Source of the DNA: an uncultured Endozoicomonas sp.
Lineage (GTDB): Bacteria > Pseudomonadota > Gammaproteobacteria > Pseudomonadales > Endozoicomonadaceae
Direction: 5' to 3'
DNA: 64,000 nt
NCBI RefSeq assembly: GCF_947495845.1
Contig: NZ_CANMAO010000003.1
Location: 186,001-250,000, forward strand
Under the pieces are notes generated by a model. The model worked only from the letters and a program-made list of their open reading frames with translations. It was not told the DNA's origin and did no database searches. Positions within the stretch are counted from its first letter, which is position 1; the number at the start of each line of letters is the position of its first letter. This document shows, one piece after another, positions 1 through 9,855 of this stretch. Made by a program: the position numbers and the translations under genes.

Positions 1-1
1 T

Positions 2-2122
2 CAGCCTGTAGCGGCGAAAGCACCTATTCAAAAAGCAGAACCAACCCACAAGGCCGAGTTAACCGCACTGTCCAACATCCTTGAAGTAAAGTATCCACAG
101 AATCAAGGCACCTCTATTCAAGACACATTAACGGAAACTATCCGTTCTATGCTCGGTGATTCCAAGCTCAGTATGAAGGCATTTAAAACAAAGCTGAATC
201 AATTACGTACTGATAATGCCTGGATATCATCTTGCCTTAGTGATCCTGAATTGACTCGAAAATTTGATTTCTCTGGAGCACCATCCGATTACACATTTTC
301 TCTTTCAAGCGTTCTCGTAAAGCATATTGTGTCACCAACAAAATCCAGCAATGACAACAAGCCAGTCAAGAATGTACCGAAAAAGCCATCGCCAGCGGTT
401 GAAGTAAAAGTAACCACGAATACAAACACGCCATCAACCCAACGCAAACAGGCCGCTCCCACAGATGTCTTGAAAAAAACAGCAACAACCCAAGAGACTT
501 TCAAACAGGAGACTCGCAAACAGGAGACGCGCAAACCAGAAAACGTCCGTATCAAGTTAGAAAAGAAAAGCCTGCCTGCCGTTAAGAAATCATGGGTAAA
601 TAACCGCGAAGACAAACGAATAAGCGGCAAACCCTTTACATCGGTTCAAGTTGAAACCACCGATGGTAAGCTTTTGAATGCTGAATTACTGAACTTGCTG
701 CCTGATGAAGTATTAAAAGCAAATGGTTGGTCACAACCAGATATTGATCGGTTAGTAGTAGGCAAAAGAAAGAATGGATTATCAACAGATGCACTCAGCG
801 CTCTGAACGTTAATCATTCTGTATCTACAAAAAAGGCCCGCTTTTATGGCCAAGGTGCATTTGGCTTGGTAAAGCACGCAAGAATACAGCTGAGCGAAGA
901 ACAAAATGCTCGCTGGTGCGTTGCCAAAAAGATAACTCCCCAAACTTTCTTAAATCGTGCCGGTGAGCGTGAAGAAAACATTCGATATGAAGACGTCATG
1001 AGGGAAGCAAGACTTCAGAACCAATCAGGCTGTGCGCCTGAAGTTTACGGCGTTGCGGACACCTACAAGACATCAAATGGTAAAACAAAAGAGCATCAAT
1101 ACATTGTATTTATGGAGCAGGCCAAAGGGATCGATGGTTTTAATTTTTTAAAGCAACAACGATCATTGATGACGACGCAGGATAAATTAACCCTGACCCA
1201 GAACACTGCCAGTGCCATGTCCACCATGCACAGCAATGGTATTTGCCATGGGGATTTAAAGTCCAATAATTTAGCCATTCACCCAGAAAGCCTTGGCGTA
1301 GAAATATTCGATTTTGGTGCTGCGGTTGAAGGCAAAATGCAACATAATTTCAAAACCTATGAAAGGGCACCGCTATATTTGCCGCCAGAGTTAGTAACAA
1401 AACCATATTCACGCCCCAGTATCACAGATATGGAAAAGGTTGACGTTTATTCACTGGGGGTTTTCATTGGTGAGACGTTTAGTAGTGGTGGATTTTTTAC
1501 ACATGGCCGTGATGAACTTTGGACAGCCAGATCTTTACGTCAAGCCCAACATATGATCAATGACCGTTTAACCCGCTTAAACATTAGACATCCAGAAATA
1601 GCCTCACTGGTGTGTGACATGGTAAACGCCAAGCCAGAATCAAGACCCTCAATGCAGGCAGTCAATCAACGGCTGCAACTCATAATGGCTCAGGAGACCC
1701 TTCAGCGTGAGGCTCGCTCTGCATTCAAACGCGAAGATTCAGGGTATGGCAGTGCAACAAGCACTCCTCTTTCAGAAAAAAAGAGCGAAAATACGAGCCC
1801 TGTTTCCAGTCATACAAGCACCAGAAACAACACATTGAATGCCATCTTTAAAGCTCTGGATGGTAAAGAGATTAAAACCTTCGATCATGCCATGACGGCA
1901 CTTGGGCTCAACTATAAAACAGCCTCAATTGACGCTGCCAAGAAAGCCTATAGAGAACAGGCGCTGCGCTATCATCCGGATAAGTTCCAACCCAGTAATC
2001 TGGATGGGTTGAGTGCCCAGCTTGAAAAGCTGGAAGTTCAAAGGCAAAAACAACAGGCTGCCGATTTAATGTGCCTGCTAAAAAAGGCTAAGGAGAGGAT
2101 AATCATAGATTTAAGCCTCTGA
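2..2122 (+). CDS. Eukaryotic-like protein kinase with C-terminal J domain (5' end outside window)
   Basis: The reading frame is open to the left edge, so the gene starts upstream; the first in-frame ATG is at 149 and residues below are counted from it. Residues ~1-220 look disordered, rich in K, T and P, with a small repeat (KQETR twice) near residue 125. A protein kinase fold follows: glycine loop GQGAFGLVKHA near 235, Lys in VAKKI, catalytic loop HGDLKSNN near 367, DFG near 388 and an APE-like LPPEL. The catalytic loop has HGD rather than HRD. The last ~90 residues resemble a DnaJ J domain with the HPDK signature near 607. Kinase motifs are complete enough to expect activity. Substrate and location are unknown; a signalling or host-directed role is inference. 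Confidence 0.85.
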   Translation, partial: QPVAAKAPIQKAEPTHKAELTALSNILEVKYPQNQGTSIQDTLTETIRSMLGDSKLSMKAFKTKLNQLRTDNAWISSCLSDPELTRKFDFSGAPSDYTFSLSSVLVKHIVSPTKSSNDNKPVKNVPKKPSPAVEVKVTTNTNTPSTQRKQAAPTDVLKKTATTQETFKQETRKQETRKPENVRIKLEKKSLPAVKKSWVNNREDKRISGKPFTSVQVETTDGKLLNAELLNLLPDEVLKANGWSQPDIDRLVVGKRKNGLSTDALSALNVNHSVSTKKARFYGQGAFGLVKHARIQLSEEQNARWCVAKKITPQTFLNRAGEREENIRYEDVMREARLQNQSGCAPEVYGVADTYKTSNGKTKEHQYIVFMEQAKGIDGFNFLKQQRSLMTTQDKLTLTQNTASAMSTMHSNGICHGDLKSNNLAIHPESLGVEIFDFGAAVEGKMQHNFKTYERAPLYLPPELVTKPYSRPSITDMEKVDVYSLGVFIGETFSSGGFFTHGRDELWTARSLRQAQHMINDRLTRLNIRHPEIASLVCDMVNAKPESRPSMQAVNQRLQLIMAQETLQREARSAFKREDSGYGSATSTPLSEKKSENTSPVSSHTSTRNNTLNAIFKALDGKEIKTFDHAMTALGLNYKTASIDAAKKAYREQALRYHPDKFQPSNLDGLSAQLEKLEVQRQKQQAADLMCLLKKAKERIIIDLSL

Positions 2123-2220
2123 CCAGTGAGCTCAAATAGCCGGGTAACGTTTGAATGGATTGATACATAAGGGCTTGCATCAATCCATTCTAATTCGGCA
2201 GGGGCATAAGTATCCGATCA

Positions 2221-2373
2221 TATGAAATCGAATATTTCTGACTTAGTGGTTAGTTACTGTGCAAGGCACATCGGAGTGAGCATAGCCTTTATGCCCTGTG
2301 GGTAGTAGCTATGTGATCGTAGATGTAACGCCGCAAAGTGGCTGACCAATAAGTCAGAAAATATGATTTCATA
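2221..2373. repeat. Palindromic intergenic repeat, family B copy 1
   Basis: The ends are inverted repeats (TATGAAATCGAATATTTCTGAC on the left, its near reverse complement on the right). A second copy lies at 37165-37293. The interior holds a GAGCATAGC...AGCTATGTGA-like palindromic core. No coding content is convincing; a 114-codon minus-strand frame across this region is a by-product. Confidence 0.8.
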
Positions 2374-2554
2374 TGGTTGGGTACTTACTATTGCGCCTGA
2401 ACAATGTTCACCCCATAGCCAATTACCATCATTTTCCAACTCCTGTCTATAATCACATCTGTCAACTTCGGTCATCCGAGTAGTGCAATTTAAGAGGATT
2501 CCGCTAATATAGCGCGCTTTTTTTGGTACAAGCGTCATCATCACCAGCACGTAA

Positions 2555-2696
2555 CGAGGCTGTTGCAAAAGGTAGCGAGCGCAGTCAAGACAAGGCAAAA
2601 AATGGCGAAAAAGCGCAGTTTACATTGAGTAAATGAGCATTTTGAGCCATTTTTTAACGCTGTATTGGCAAGCGCAGCCCTTTTGCGAAAGTCTCG
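2555..2696. repeat. Palindromic intergenic repeat, family H
   Basis: A 142-bp element whose ends, CGAGGCTGTTGCAAAAGG and CCTTTTGCGAAAGTCTCG, are imperfect inverted repeats. Inner arms (AAAAAATGGC / GCCATTTTTT) also pair. It lies between the kinase/J gene and rapA. Only one copy is in the window, so mobility is inferred from architecture. Confidence 0.6.
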
Positions 2697-2837
2697 TAAA
2701 CTGAGAGAAAGCTCAGGAAAAACCGTGCAATGAAGCGTATGATTGACCCATTATCAAAATTCCTTTGAACATCGTTTAACACCGCCCTGTGACCTCTCCG
2801 GGATTGCAGGGCTGTCAGGCAAGGTTAGTAGTCAAAT

Positions 2838-5714
2838 ATGACGAGTTTCGTTTCTGGACAACGCTGGATTAGTGATACTGAGACCGAACAAGGGCTGGGC
2901 ACGGTGCTCACCTTCGACAGTCGCATGGTCACCCTGCTGTTCCCCGCCACCGGGGAAACCCGGCTGTACTCCATTAACAATTGCCCGCTGACCCGCGTCG
3001 AGTTCAACCCCGGAGATCGTGTTGAAAGCCACGAGGGCTGGACCATTCTGGTCGCTGAAGTGATAGAAAAACATGGTCTGCTCACTTACTGCGGCACTCT
3101 GGAAGATGGTACCCCCTGCCAGCTGCCAGAAGCAGAGCTGGGCAACCATATCCGCTTCAACAAACCTCAGGATCGCATGCTGGCGGGTCAGATTGATCAG
3201 AACAGCAATTTTACCCTGCGCTACAAAACCCTGAACTACAACCACAGTTTGCGCAAATCGCCACTGCGCGGTCTGGTAGGCCCAAGAACCAGTTTGATTC
3301 CTCACCAGCTGCATATCGCCCGTGAAGTCTCTCAGCGCCATGCGCCGCGGGTCATGCTGGCAGATGAAGTGGGCATGGGTAAAACCATTGAAGCCGGTTT
3401 GATTCTTCATCAACTGTTAACCACTGGCCGTGCCAATCGCGTGCTGATTCTGTTACCAGAAAGTCTGGTGCACCAGTGGCTGGTCGAAATGCTTCGTCGT
3501 TTTAACCTGCGCTTCAGTGTTTTTGATGAAGAGCGCTGCCGTCAGGCGGATGATGAAAACCCATTCAATACTGAGCAGTTAATTATCACCAGCATTGGCT
3601 TTCTGAGTAATGACGACGAGCGTCGTCAACAAGCGCTGAAAGCCGAATTTGATCTGCTGATTGTCGATGAAGCCCATCACCTGATCTGGTCCGAAGAAGA
3701 AACCAATCCAGAGTACCAGTGCGTAGACACCCTGGCTCAACAGATTCCTGGTTTATTATTGCTGACAGCAACCCCTGAGCAAATGGGCACCAAGAGCCAC
3801 TTTGCTCACCTTCGCCTGCTGGACCCGGATCGCTTCCATGACCTTGCCGCTTTTGAAGCGGAAGAAAGTCGTTATGAGCCAGTGGCAGAAGCCGTTCAGG
3901 AATTATTGGATAACAATAATCAAACCCTGCCGGCACAGGCGAGAGATCATCTGATCAACTTTCTGGGCGATGACAGCAAGGCGCTAATTAACGTGCTGGA
4001 AACCGGTGAAGAAGATGCCCGCAATACCGCTCGCACACAATTACTTCGTCGTCTGTTAGATCGCCACGGCACCGGCCGTGTCATGTTCCGTAACACCCGT
4101 GCTGCCGTTGGTGGCTTTTCAGGTCGTGCGGTGCAGGGTTATCCACAACCGCTGCCAGAGCTTTATGAAATCGCTCTGGAAGAAGAAACATTTTACCGTC
4201 ACAACCTCTATCCGGAACTGGCCTATCAGGCACAGATTCGCGTAGACGATATGGACCCATGGTGGAAAGTCGATCCTCGTGTTGACTGGTTGATCAACCT
4301 GCTCAAACTGCTGAAAAAAGAAAAAGTGCTGGTTATCTGCGCCAACGCCAATACTGCACTGGATCTGGAAAATGCCCTGCGCATATTGTCAGGCATTCCT
4401 GCGGCTGTATTCCATGAGAATATGAGCATCATTGAGCGCGATCGGGCCGCCGCCTTCTTCGCGGAAGAAGAGCATGGTGCACAGGTTCTGGTGTGCTCCG
4501 AAATCGGCAGTGAAGGTCGTAACTTCCAGTTTGCCCACCATCTGGCACTGTTTGATTTACCAGAACATCCAGACCTGTTGGAACAGCGTATCGGTCGTCT
4601 GGACCGTATCGGTCAAACGGAAGCGATCAAAATCCATGTCCCTTACCTTCAGGGTACCGGTCAGGAAGTGTTGTTCCATTGGTACGACCGTGGTTTGAAC
4701 GCCTTTGCGGACACCTGCCCCGCCGGCAGCATGGTGCAAATGCATTTAGGCGAAGAACTCACGCCTTATTTACAGCCCGGTAGCAAAAGTTCCGAAGCAG
4801 ACATTGCAGCACTGTTAACCAAAGCTGCCGAGATGAATGCCCAGCAGATGGAGCACCTGCATAAAGGCCGGGACCGTCTTCTGGAGTTGAATTCCCGAGG
4901 TTTGGCGTCCAGTGAAGATATGATCAATGATATCGAAGAACAGGAACAACCACGTCAGCTGAAACGCTTTATGGAGAAGCTTTTTGAAGGTTTCGGCGTT
5001 GAATCTGAAGACTACTCCAAACACTGCCTGGTGATTCGCCCGGGCAGCCATATGATTACCACCTACCCTGGCATCTATGAAGATGGCATGACGGTGACCT
5101 TTGACCGCGAGATGGCGCTGTCCCGAGAAGATATGCACTTCCTCACCTGGGAACACCCGATTGTCACCGAAGGGATGGACATGGTGCTCACCAGTGAATT
5201 GGGTAACACTTCCGTCGCCCTGTTGAAAAACAAAGCGCTCAAACCCGGCACCATGCTTCTGGAAGCCATTTACGTAGTGGAAACCAGCGCAGACAGAACC
5301 CTGCAGCTGGATCGTTATCTGCCAGCGACCCCCATTCGCTGCCTGATTGACCCTGCGCACAACAACCTGTCGGAAAAAGTGGCATTCGATACGTTGAATG
5401 CTCAGCTTCAGCCCCTCAAGCGTGGCGTTGCCAAAAAGCTGGTTAACGCCCAGCGGGCACCATTCCTGACCATGATTGAAAAGGCCGAGGCTTGTGCCAA
5501 AGAACAGGTTCAGCCCATTGTCAGCACAGCTTGCCAACATCTACTTACTGATGTCACAGAAGAGATTAAGCGACTGGCAGCGCTGAAAGTGGTCAACCCG
5601 AACGTGCGAAGTGAAGAGATAGAATATCTGAAAAATCGTGCAGCACTTGGCCATCAGGCACTGCAAAAAGCCGTTCTACGCCTTGATGCTCTTCGCATCA
5701 TGATTGCAGGATAA
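2838..5714 (+). CDS. rapA: RNA polymerase-associated ATPase RapA
   Basis: This 958-residue protein matches RapA (HepA) over its length (E. coli RapA is 968 aa). It is a Swi2/Snf2-type ATPase that binds RNA polymerase and promotes its recycling after transcription. An N-terminal Tudor-like region is followed by Walker A (DEVGMGKT, ~174-181), the DEAH box (DEAHHL, ~278), the LLLTATP motif, and the C-terminal helicase lobe with the QRIGRLDRIGQ motif near 590. It is monocistronic, flanked by repeats upstream and a hairpin downstream. Confidence 0.97.
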   Translation: MTSFVSGQRWISDTETEQGLGTVLTFDSRMVTLLFPATGETRLYSINNCPLTRVEFNPGDRVESHEGWTILVAEVIEKHGLLTYCGTLEDGTPCQLPEAELGNHIRFNKPQDRMLAGQIDQNSNFTLRYKTLNYNHSLRKSPLRGLVGPRTSLIPHQLHIAREVSQRHAPRVMLADEVGMGKTIEAGLILHQLLTTGRANRVLILLPESLVHQWLVEMLRRFNLRFSVFDEERCRQADDENPFNTEQLIITSIGFLSNDDERRQQALKAEFDLLIVDEAHHLIWSEEETNPEYQCVDTLAQQIPGLLLLTATPEQMGTKSHFAHLRLLDPDRFHDLAAFEAEESRYEPVAEAVQELLDNNNQTLPAQARDHLINFLGDDSKALINVLETGEEDARNTARTQLLRRLLDRHGTGRVMFRNTRAAVGGFSGRAVQGYPQPLPELYEIALEEETFYRHNLYPELAYQAQIRVDDMDPWWKVDPRVDWLINLLKLLKKEKVLVICANANTALDLENALRILSGIPAAVFHENMSIIERDRAAAFFAEEEHGAQVLVCSEIGSEGRNFQFAHHLALFDLPEHPDLLEQRIGRLDRIGQTEAIKIHVPYLQGTGQEVLFHWYDRGLNAFADTCPAGSMVQMHLGEELTPYLQPGSKSSEADIAALLTKAAEMNAQQMEHLHKGRDRLLELNSRGLASSEDMINDIEEQEQPRQLKRFMEKLFEGFGVESEDYSKHCLVIRPGSHMITTYPGIYEDGMTVTFDREMALSREDMHFLTWEHPIVTEGMDMVLTSELGNTSVALLKNKALKPGTMLLEAIYVVETSADRTLQLDRYLPATPIRCLIDPAHNNLSEKVAFDTLNAQLQPLKRGVAKKLVNAQRAPFLTMIEKAEACAKEQVQPIVSTACQHLLTDVTEEIKRLAALKVVNPNVRSEEIEYLKNRAALGHQALQKAVLRLDALRIMIAG

Positions 5715-5733
5715 AGCTCAACGTCAACAGATC

Positions 5734-5772
5734 CTTGCATTGCTTTTTTCTAAAGAAGAACAGCAATGCAAG
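5734..5772 (+). terminator. Hairpin after rapA
   Basis: Perfect 11-bp stem CTTGCATTGCT / AGCAATGCAAG, 20 nt after the rapA stop. The T run lies in the loop rather than after the stem, so it is not a classical intrinsic terminator. Confidence 0.5.
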
Positions 5773-5872
5773 CACTTTACGAATGTCAGCAATACTAACC
5801 ATCTAGTTAGAATAACACTTGTCAATCAATGGGATACTGCCATCACTGTATTAAGCAATTGCGGGTGATGTC

Positions 5873-6349
5873 ATGCAAAGGATTGTACTCTTAATTATTC
5901 TCTCAGTTTTTATCCCTCTTTCATCTCAGGCCGATGACCACCCTTTCGGCCTTTCCGAAAATATCACTTTGGTCAATGATGAGACCATCGACAGCCTTGT
6001 CAATAACAGTGACCGACTGGTTGTCCTGATTACCATTAACGACACCTATCAATATGGTTATTTCAAGACGCCAGAAAGAATCCAGCTATTTAACCAGCTC
6101 AGTGCTCGTTATGGAGATCAGGTGCACATTCTGGTTGCCCTGAGAAGCCATATTCCTGAAAGAAAATGCGATTATGCAGCTGAGTGTTTGATTACCCGCC
6201 CAACGGGCACACAGTTTTGGGACTCATTTCAGGACAGGGTTTTATTTTTCAGTAATGGCGAGAGAACAGGGGGATGGGGTGGTGCTTTCACGCTTGACGC
6301 TCTAGACCTTCCAGGAAAGATTGATAGTCACAACAAACGCGGTTTCTAG
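5873..6349 (+). CDS. Secreted protein of unknown function
   Basis: 158 residues with a clear Sec signal peptide (hydrophobic stretch ~4-18, likely cleavage after SSQA near residue 20). The mature part has an alternating beta/alpha pattern (LVVLITIND, then HILVALRS) that could be a thioredoxin-like fold, but there is no CxxC. Two cysteines (in KCDYAAEC) could form a disulfide. I do not recognise the family. The gene stands alone between rapA and the convergent BCCT gene, and its stop codon touches an inverted-repeat arm. Confidence 0.7.
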   Translation: MQRIVLLIILSVFIPLSSQADDHPFGLSENITLVNDETIDSLVNNSDRLVVLITINDTYQYGYFKTPERIQLFNQLSARYGDQVHILVALRSHIPERKCDYAAECLITRPTGTQFWDSFQDRVLFFSNGERTGGWGGAFTLDALDLPGKIDSHNKRGF

Positions 6350-6450
6350 AGGCTGTCGAAACAGTCCTGGTTCTCATTCTTTGCGTGGGAGCCGGAAACC
6401 TTGATGTTTGGGGTATGCAACGAGTTGGCTGAGAGTTTTGCGACAACCTC
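6349..6450. repeat. Degenerate inverted-repeat element
   Basis: Left arm GAGGCTGTCGAAAC and right arm GTTTTGCGACAACCTC are imperfect reverse complements about 70 bp apart. The left arm overlaps the last base of the preceding stop codon. It resembles the outer arms of the element at 34113-34379. Confidence 0.4.
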
Positions 6451-6485
6451 GGTGCATGGAAACCAGAGCTATAAACGCGGAATGC

Positions 6486-6518
6486 AAAAAAACCCTGGCT
6501 CAGTTAACCAAGCCAGGG
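6486..6518 (-). terminator. Rho-independent terminator of the BCCT gene
   Basis: On the minus strand, an 8-bp stem (CCCTGGCT / AGCCAGGG) is followed by seven Ts, starting about 10 nt after the stop codon of the carrier gene. Confidence 0.85.
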
Positions 6519-6526
6519 CTCCTCGT

Positions 6527-8482
6527 TTACGCTCTTTCCATCCGCATCAAAATTTCTTCTTTTGCCTGCAGACGGTCAAGCTCACGCTGATCTTCCTCTC
6601 TCTGGCGCATTAACTCGTTAAATTCAATACGAGCCTGTTGAGCCAGAACAGAGGCGGCGTCTTTCTTCTCCTTCGCATCCACAATATTCTGGTTGAGACG
6701 CTCAAACTCTTCCATCATATGCGGTGGCGCTTCACCCAGCTCGGAACCGGTCGCACCACGAGCCATGGCTTCCATGCGAATCTGTTTTTTCAGCGCAGCC
6801 AATTCATCATGAGCCTGACGTTCCGCACAGACAGCTTCTGTTGCTTGATCCCTAAGCTGCTCAAAGCGCGCCAGGGCAGAACCCTCAAGGCTCCATGGAT
6901 CCACTTCTGGCAGATCGTCAATGTTAATGTTAATCGTGGGTTCTGTGTAACCTTCCTGACGGGAGATATCCAACATGGTTGCTTTCACCGCTGAAATCAT
7001 CAGCATGACCGCAATCACCAACAATGGTAAACCGCCCACAATCGCCGCTGTCTGCAAGGTCGCCAGGCCGCCCATGAACATCAGCACTGATGGCATAACC
7101 GACAACACAAATGCCCAGAACAAACGATTCCAGCGCATTGGATCTTCAGTCACATTATTTTGCACCACAGACGCCAGAATAAATGAGATGGAGTCAAAAG
7201 TGGTCGCGGTAAAAATGATACACAGCAAAGTAAACAACGCGATCACGACAGTACTAAACGGCAACTGTTCAAGAATACTGAAGATCGCCTTGGTTGCGCC
7301 TTCAGCGTTCAGAATAGCCACAACATCCAGCTGACCAGACAACTGAAGAGAAAGCCCGTAGTTACCCAGTACCATAAAGTACATGGCACAACCGAAAGAG
7401 CCACAGAAGACCGCACCAGAGACCATTTGTTTAATGGTTCGCCCTTTGGAAATACGAGCCACAAACAAGCCCATGCTAGGTGCGAATACCAGCCACCAAG
7501 CCCAGTAGAAGATCGTCCAATCCTGAGGGAAATGAGTATTTTCAAAAGAACCGTAACCACCAAAAGGTTCGGCCCAGGTCGCCATAATGAAGAAGTTACT
7601 CATCATTCGGCCAATGGAGTCCAACCCGGTTTCCACCATGAACAACGTTGGACCACAGACAAAGATAAACGCCAGTAGTCCGATAGCACCCCAGAAATTG
7701 ATATTACTGAGCACTTTAATACCGCCATCCATTCCCTTGTAAGAAGAATAAGCGAACAATGCCGTACAAACCGCCAGCACACCAATCTGGGTGGTATTGG
7801 TAGAAGGAATTCCGGTGAGATACGTTAAGCCTTCGTTAATCAGCGGTGCTGCGAGACCCAGTGTGGTCGCTGCACCACCGAGCAGGCCAAAGATAAACAG
7901 AACATCAATGATTTTGCCAATGGGACCATTACTGCGCGCTTCACCCAATACTGGCATCAAAGCCGCAGACACTTTTAACGCTGGGTTTTTGCGCACATGG
8001 AAGAAATAGGCAATAGGCAACGCTGGAATCATATAAATACACCAGGCGACCGGCCCCCAGTGGAAAATTCCGTAAGTCGCCGCCCAGCGAACCGCTTCTT
8101 CACTGCCCGGTTCTAACTGGAATGGTGGCGCCTGATAATAGTAAGCCCACTCAATGCTGCCCCAATAAAGAATGCTGGCTCCAATACCACCACAGAACAG
8201 CATGGCAGCCCAGGAAGCGGTGGAATATTCCGGCTTCTCATCAGCATCGCCCAGTTTGATCTGACCAATATCTGAAAACACGACATAAGTCATAAAAAGA
8301 ACAGCGGCCAACCCCAGGGCAAGATAAAGTACCCCAAGGCTGTCGGTCATAAAGGTTTTAGCAATGGCAATCCAGTGAGCCCCCTCTTCTGGAAACACTG
8401 CCAGCGGTATAACCACTGAGGTTAATAAAATCAGCGCACCAAAAAAGGTAGGCTTATCGATAAGCTTAAAATGCTCTTCCAT
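6527..8482 (-). CDS. BCCT-family carrier, CaiT-like, with C-terminal coiled coil
   Basis: 651 residues: about 12 membrane helices typical of betaine/carnitine/choline transporters, with the signature region (FYWAWWLVFAPSMGLFVARI) near 340. Where Na+-coupled members have GMGIG it reads GGIGASILYWGSIEWAYYY, which resembles the carnitine/gamma-butyrobetaine antiporter CaiT, so substrate exchange rather than Na+ symport is possible. The last ~115 residues are charged and heptad-like, a predicted coiled coil that standard BCCT proteins lack. It is transcribed alone, with its own terminator. Substrate is not assigned; carnitine, betaine or DMSP are candidates. Confidence 0.9.
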   Translation of the reverse strand: MEEHFKLIDKPTFFGALILLTSVVIPLAVFPEEGAHWIAIAKTFMTDSLGVLYLALGLAAVLFMTYVVFSDIGQIKLGDADEKPEYSTASWAAMLFCGGIGASILYWGSIEWAYYYQAPPFQLEPGSEEAVRWAATYGIFHWGPVAWCIYMIPALPIAYFFHVRKNPALKVSAALMPVLGEARSNGPIGKIIDVLFIFGLLGGAATTLGLAAPLINEGLTYLTGIPSTNTTQIGVLAVCTALFAYSSYKGMDGGIKVLSNINFWGAIGLLAFIFVCGPTLFMVETGLDSIGRMMSNFFIMATWAEPFGGYGSFENTHFPQDWTIFYWAWWLVFAPSMGLFVARISKGRTIKQMVSGAVFCGSFGCAMYFMVLGNYGLSLQLSGQLDVVAILNAEGATKAIFSILEQLPFSTVVIALFTLLCIIFTATTFDSISFILASVVQNNVTEDPMRWNRLFWAFVLSVMPSVLMFMGGLATLQTAAIVGGLPLLVIAVMLMISAVKATMLDISRQEGYTEPTININIDDLPEVDPWSLEGSALARFEQLRDQATEAVCAERQAHDELAALKKQIRMEAMARGATGSELGEAPPHMMEEFERLNQNIVDAKEKKDAASVLAQQARIEFNELMRQREEDQRELDRLQAKEEILMRMERA

Positions 8483-8765
8483 TGTTTAGGTCTTCAACTG
8501 CGGGCAACCATCGCGGCTGCAAAACATAGTTATGATGTGTATATTTGTGGATGGTAAACTACTTAAAACATCCCGATAAAGGTTGGTAATGTGCTCTCAG
8601 AGTCACTCCGTGAATACATAATACATTGGAAAAATCCATATTATTATAAGTAGAAACCCTTACACCCCACCCTAGTTAAACCTATATTGTCGTATATTAT
8701 TAGAAGCTCGTCGTGACTATATCAGTCCAAACTACATGGCTGACTGACGTCGCCAGCCCAACAGA

Positions 8766-9728
8766 TTACTTATAAAAATCCTTCTCACCTTCCGGCCGAC
8801 TTTTGAAACGGCGATGCAGCCACATATATTGTTCCGGATGTTCTCGTATACGAGCCTCAATAAACTGGTTAACGACTAACGCATCCTCATAATCATCACC
8901 AGATGGAATGGTCTCTAAAGGCGGGTAAACACGGAATTCGTATCCCGGGTTATCTGACAGCCGAGTGACCACCAAAGGCACCACTTTGGCTTTTCCTGCC
9001 TTGGCTAACCTTGAGGTACTGGTGATCGTCGTTGCCGGAATATTAAAGAAAGGCACGAAAATGCCATGCCTTGCACCATAATCCTGATCCGGTGAAAACC
9101 AGACGATTCGCCCATTGCGTAAAGATCGCATCGTCCCGCGCATATCCCGGCGATGAAGTAATTGACTGCCCGGATCAAAACGGTGCCGCATGCTGCGCTG
9201 AATGTACTCAAACACCGGATTTTTATGCTCTCTATAGGACGCATCCACACTGTGACGCAGTGTCACCATACGCCCTGCCAATTCTATGGTGGTAAAATGC
9301 ATCACCATTAAAATAGTGCCTGACTCAGAGTTAAGATGCTCTAAACCTTTATAGTGAACCAGTTTCTCAAGACGGGATGTTGGCCACCACCAGGCCATGG
9401 TGATTTCCATAATCCCCACACCAACTGACTCGAAATTCTTTTTCAGTAACTGCTTACGCTCCCGATTATTGAGCTCGGGAAAACATTTCTCCAAATTGAC
9501 TCGAGTGACATGAACCCGATCACCGGCCAGATAATAGGAAGCTCGCCCCAGTACTTTACCAATGGCAACGATCCAGGAATAAGGAAGCAATGAGGGTATC
9601 CAGGTAAGACCGACACCCAGCCAGGTTAGCCAATACCTGGGATGAAGGTACGCCCATAGAAATACATCATCTGCACGGGCGTCTTTGGGAGAATCACTCT
9701 TTGAGTTTAAATCGGAATTTTGCGTCAT
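8766..9728 (-). CDS. Lipid A biosynthesis acyltransferase, LpxL/HtrB type
   Basis: 320 residues, inner-membrane anchored near residues 32-60. The acyltransferase HX4(D/E) motif is HFTTIE at ~144-149, followed by PDQDYG and RRFKSRP motifs typical of the lysophospholipid acyltransferase superfamily that adds secondary acyl chains to Kdo2-lipid A. It is divergent from minC across 127 bp. Choice between LpxL, LpxM and LpxP is not possible here. Confidence 0.9.
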   Translation of the reverse strand: MTQNSDLNSKSDSPKDARADDVFLWAYLHPRYWLTWLGVGLTWIPSLLPYSWIVAIGKVLGRASYYLAGDRVHVTRVNLEKCFPELNNRERKQLLKKNFESVGVGIMEITMAWWWPTSRLEKLVHYKGLEHLNSESGTILMVMHFTTIELAGRMVTLRHSVDASYREHKNPVFEYIQRSMRHRFDPGSQLLHRRDMRGTMRSLRNGRIVWFSPDQDYGARHGIFVPFFNIPATTITSTSRLAKAGKAKVVPLVVTRLSDNPGYEFRVYPPLETIPSGDDYEDALVVNQFIEARIREHPEQYMWLHRRFKSRPEGEKDFYK

Positions 9729-9855
9729 ATTGCTTGATTCAACACTTGTATCTAATCGATGAGTTCTCTAGGCTACTTCTATTGATGCAAACAAATTTAC
9801 AGCCGGAACTGCTGTCTTCTTATTTGCTGTTTGCTGCTAACCAGAGTCGTACATT

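Noticed and set aside
2254-2598. 114-codon minus-strand frame
   Set aside because: It lies across two palindromic repeats, has no ribosome site of note and no recognisable protein pattern.
2832-3413. 193-codon minus-strand frame opposite rapA (and similar long antisense frames opposite oadA, prc, pflB and the peptide-binding protein gene)
   Set aside because: Codon-bias shadows of strongly conserved genes on the other strand; no independent features.
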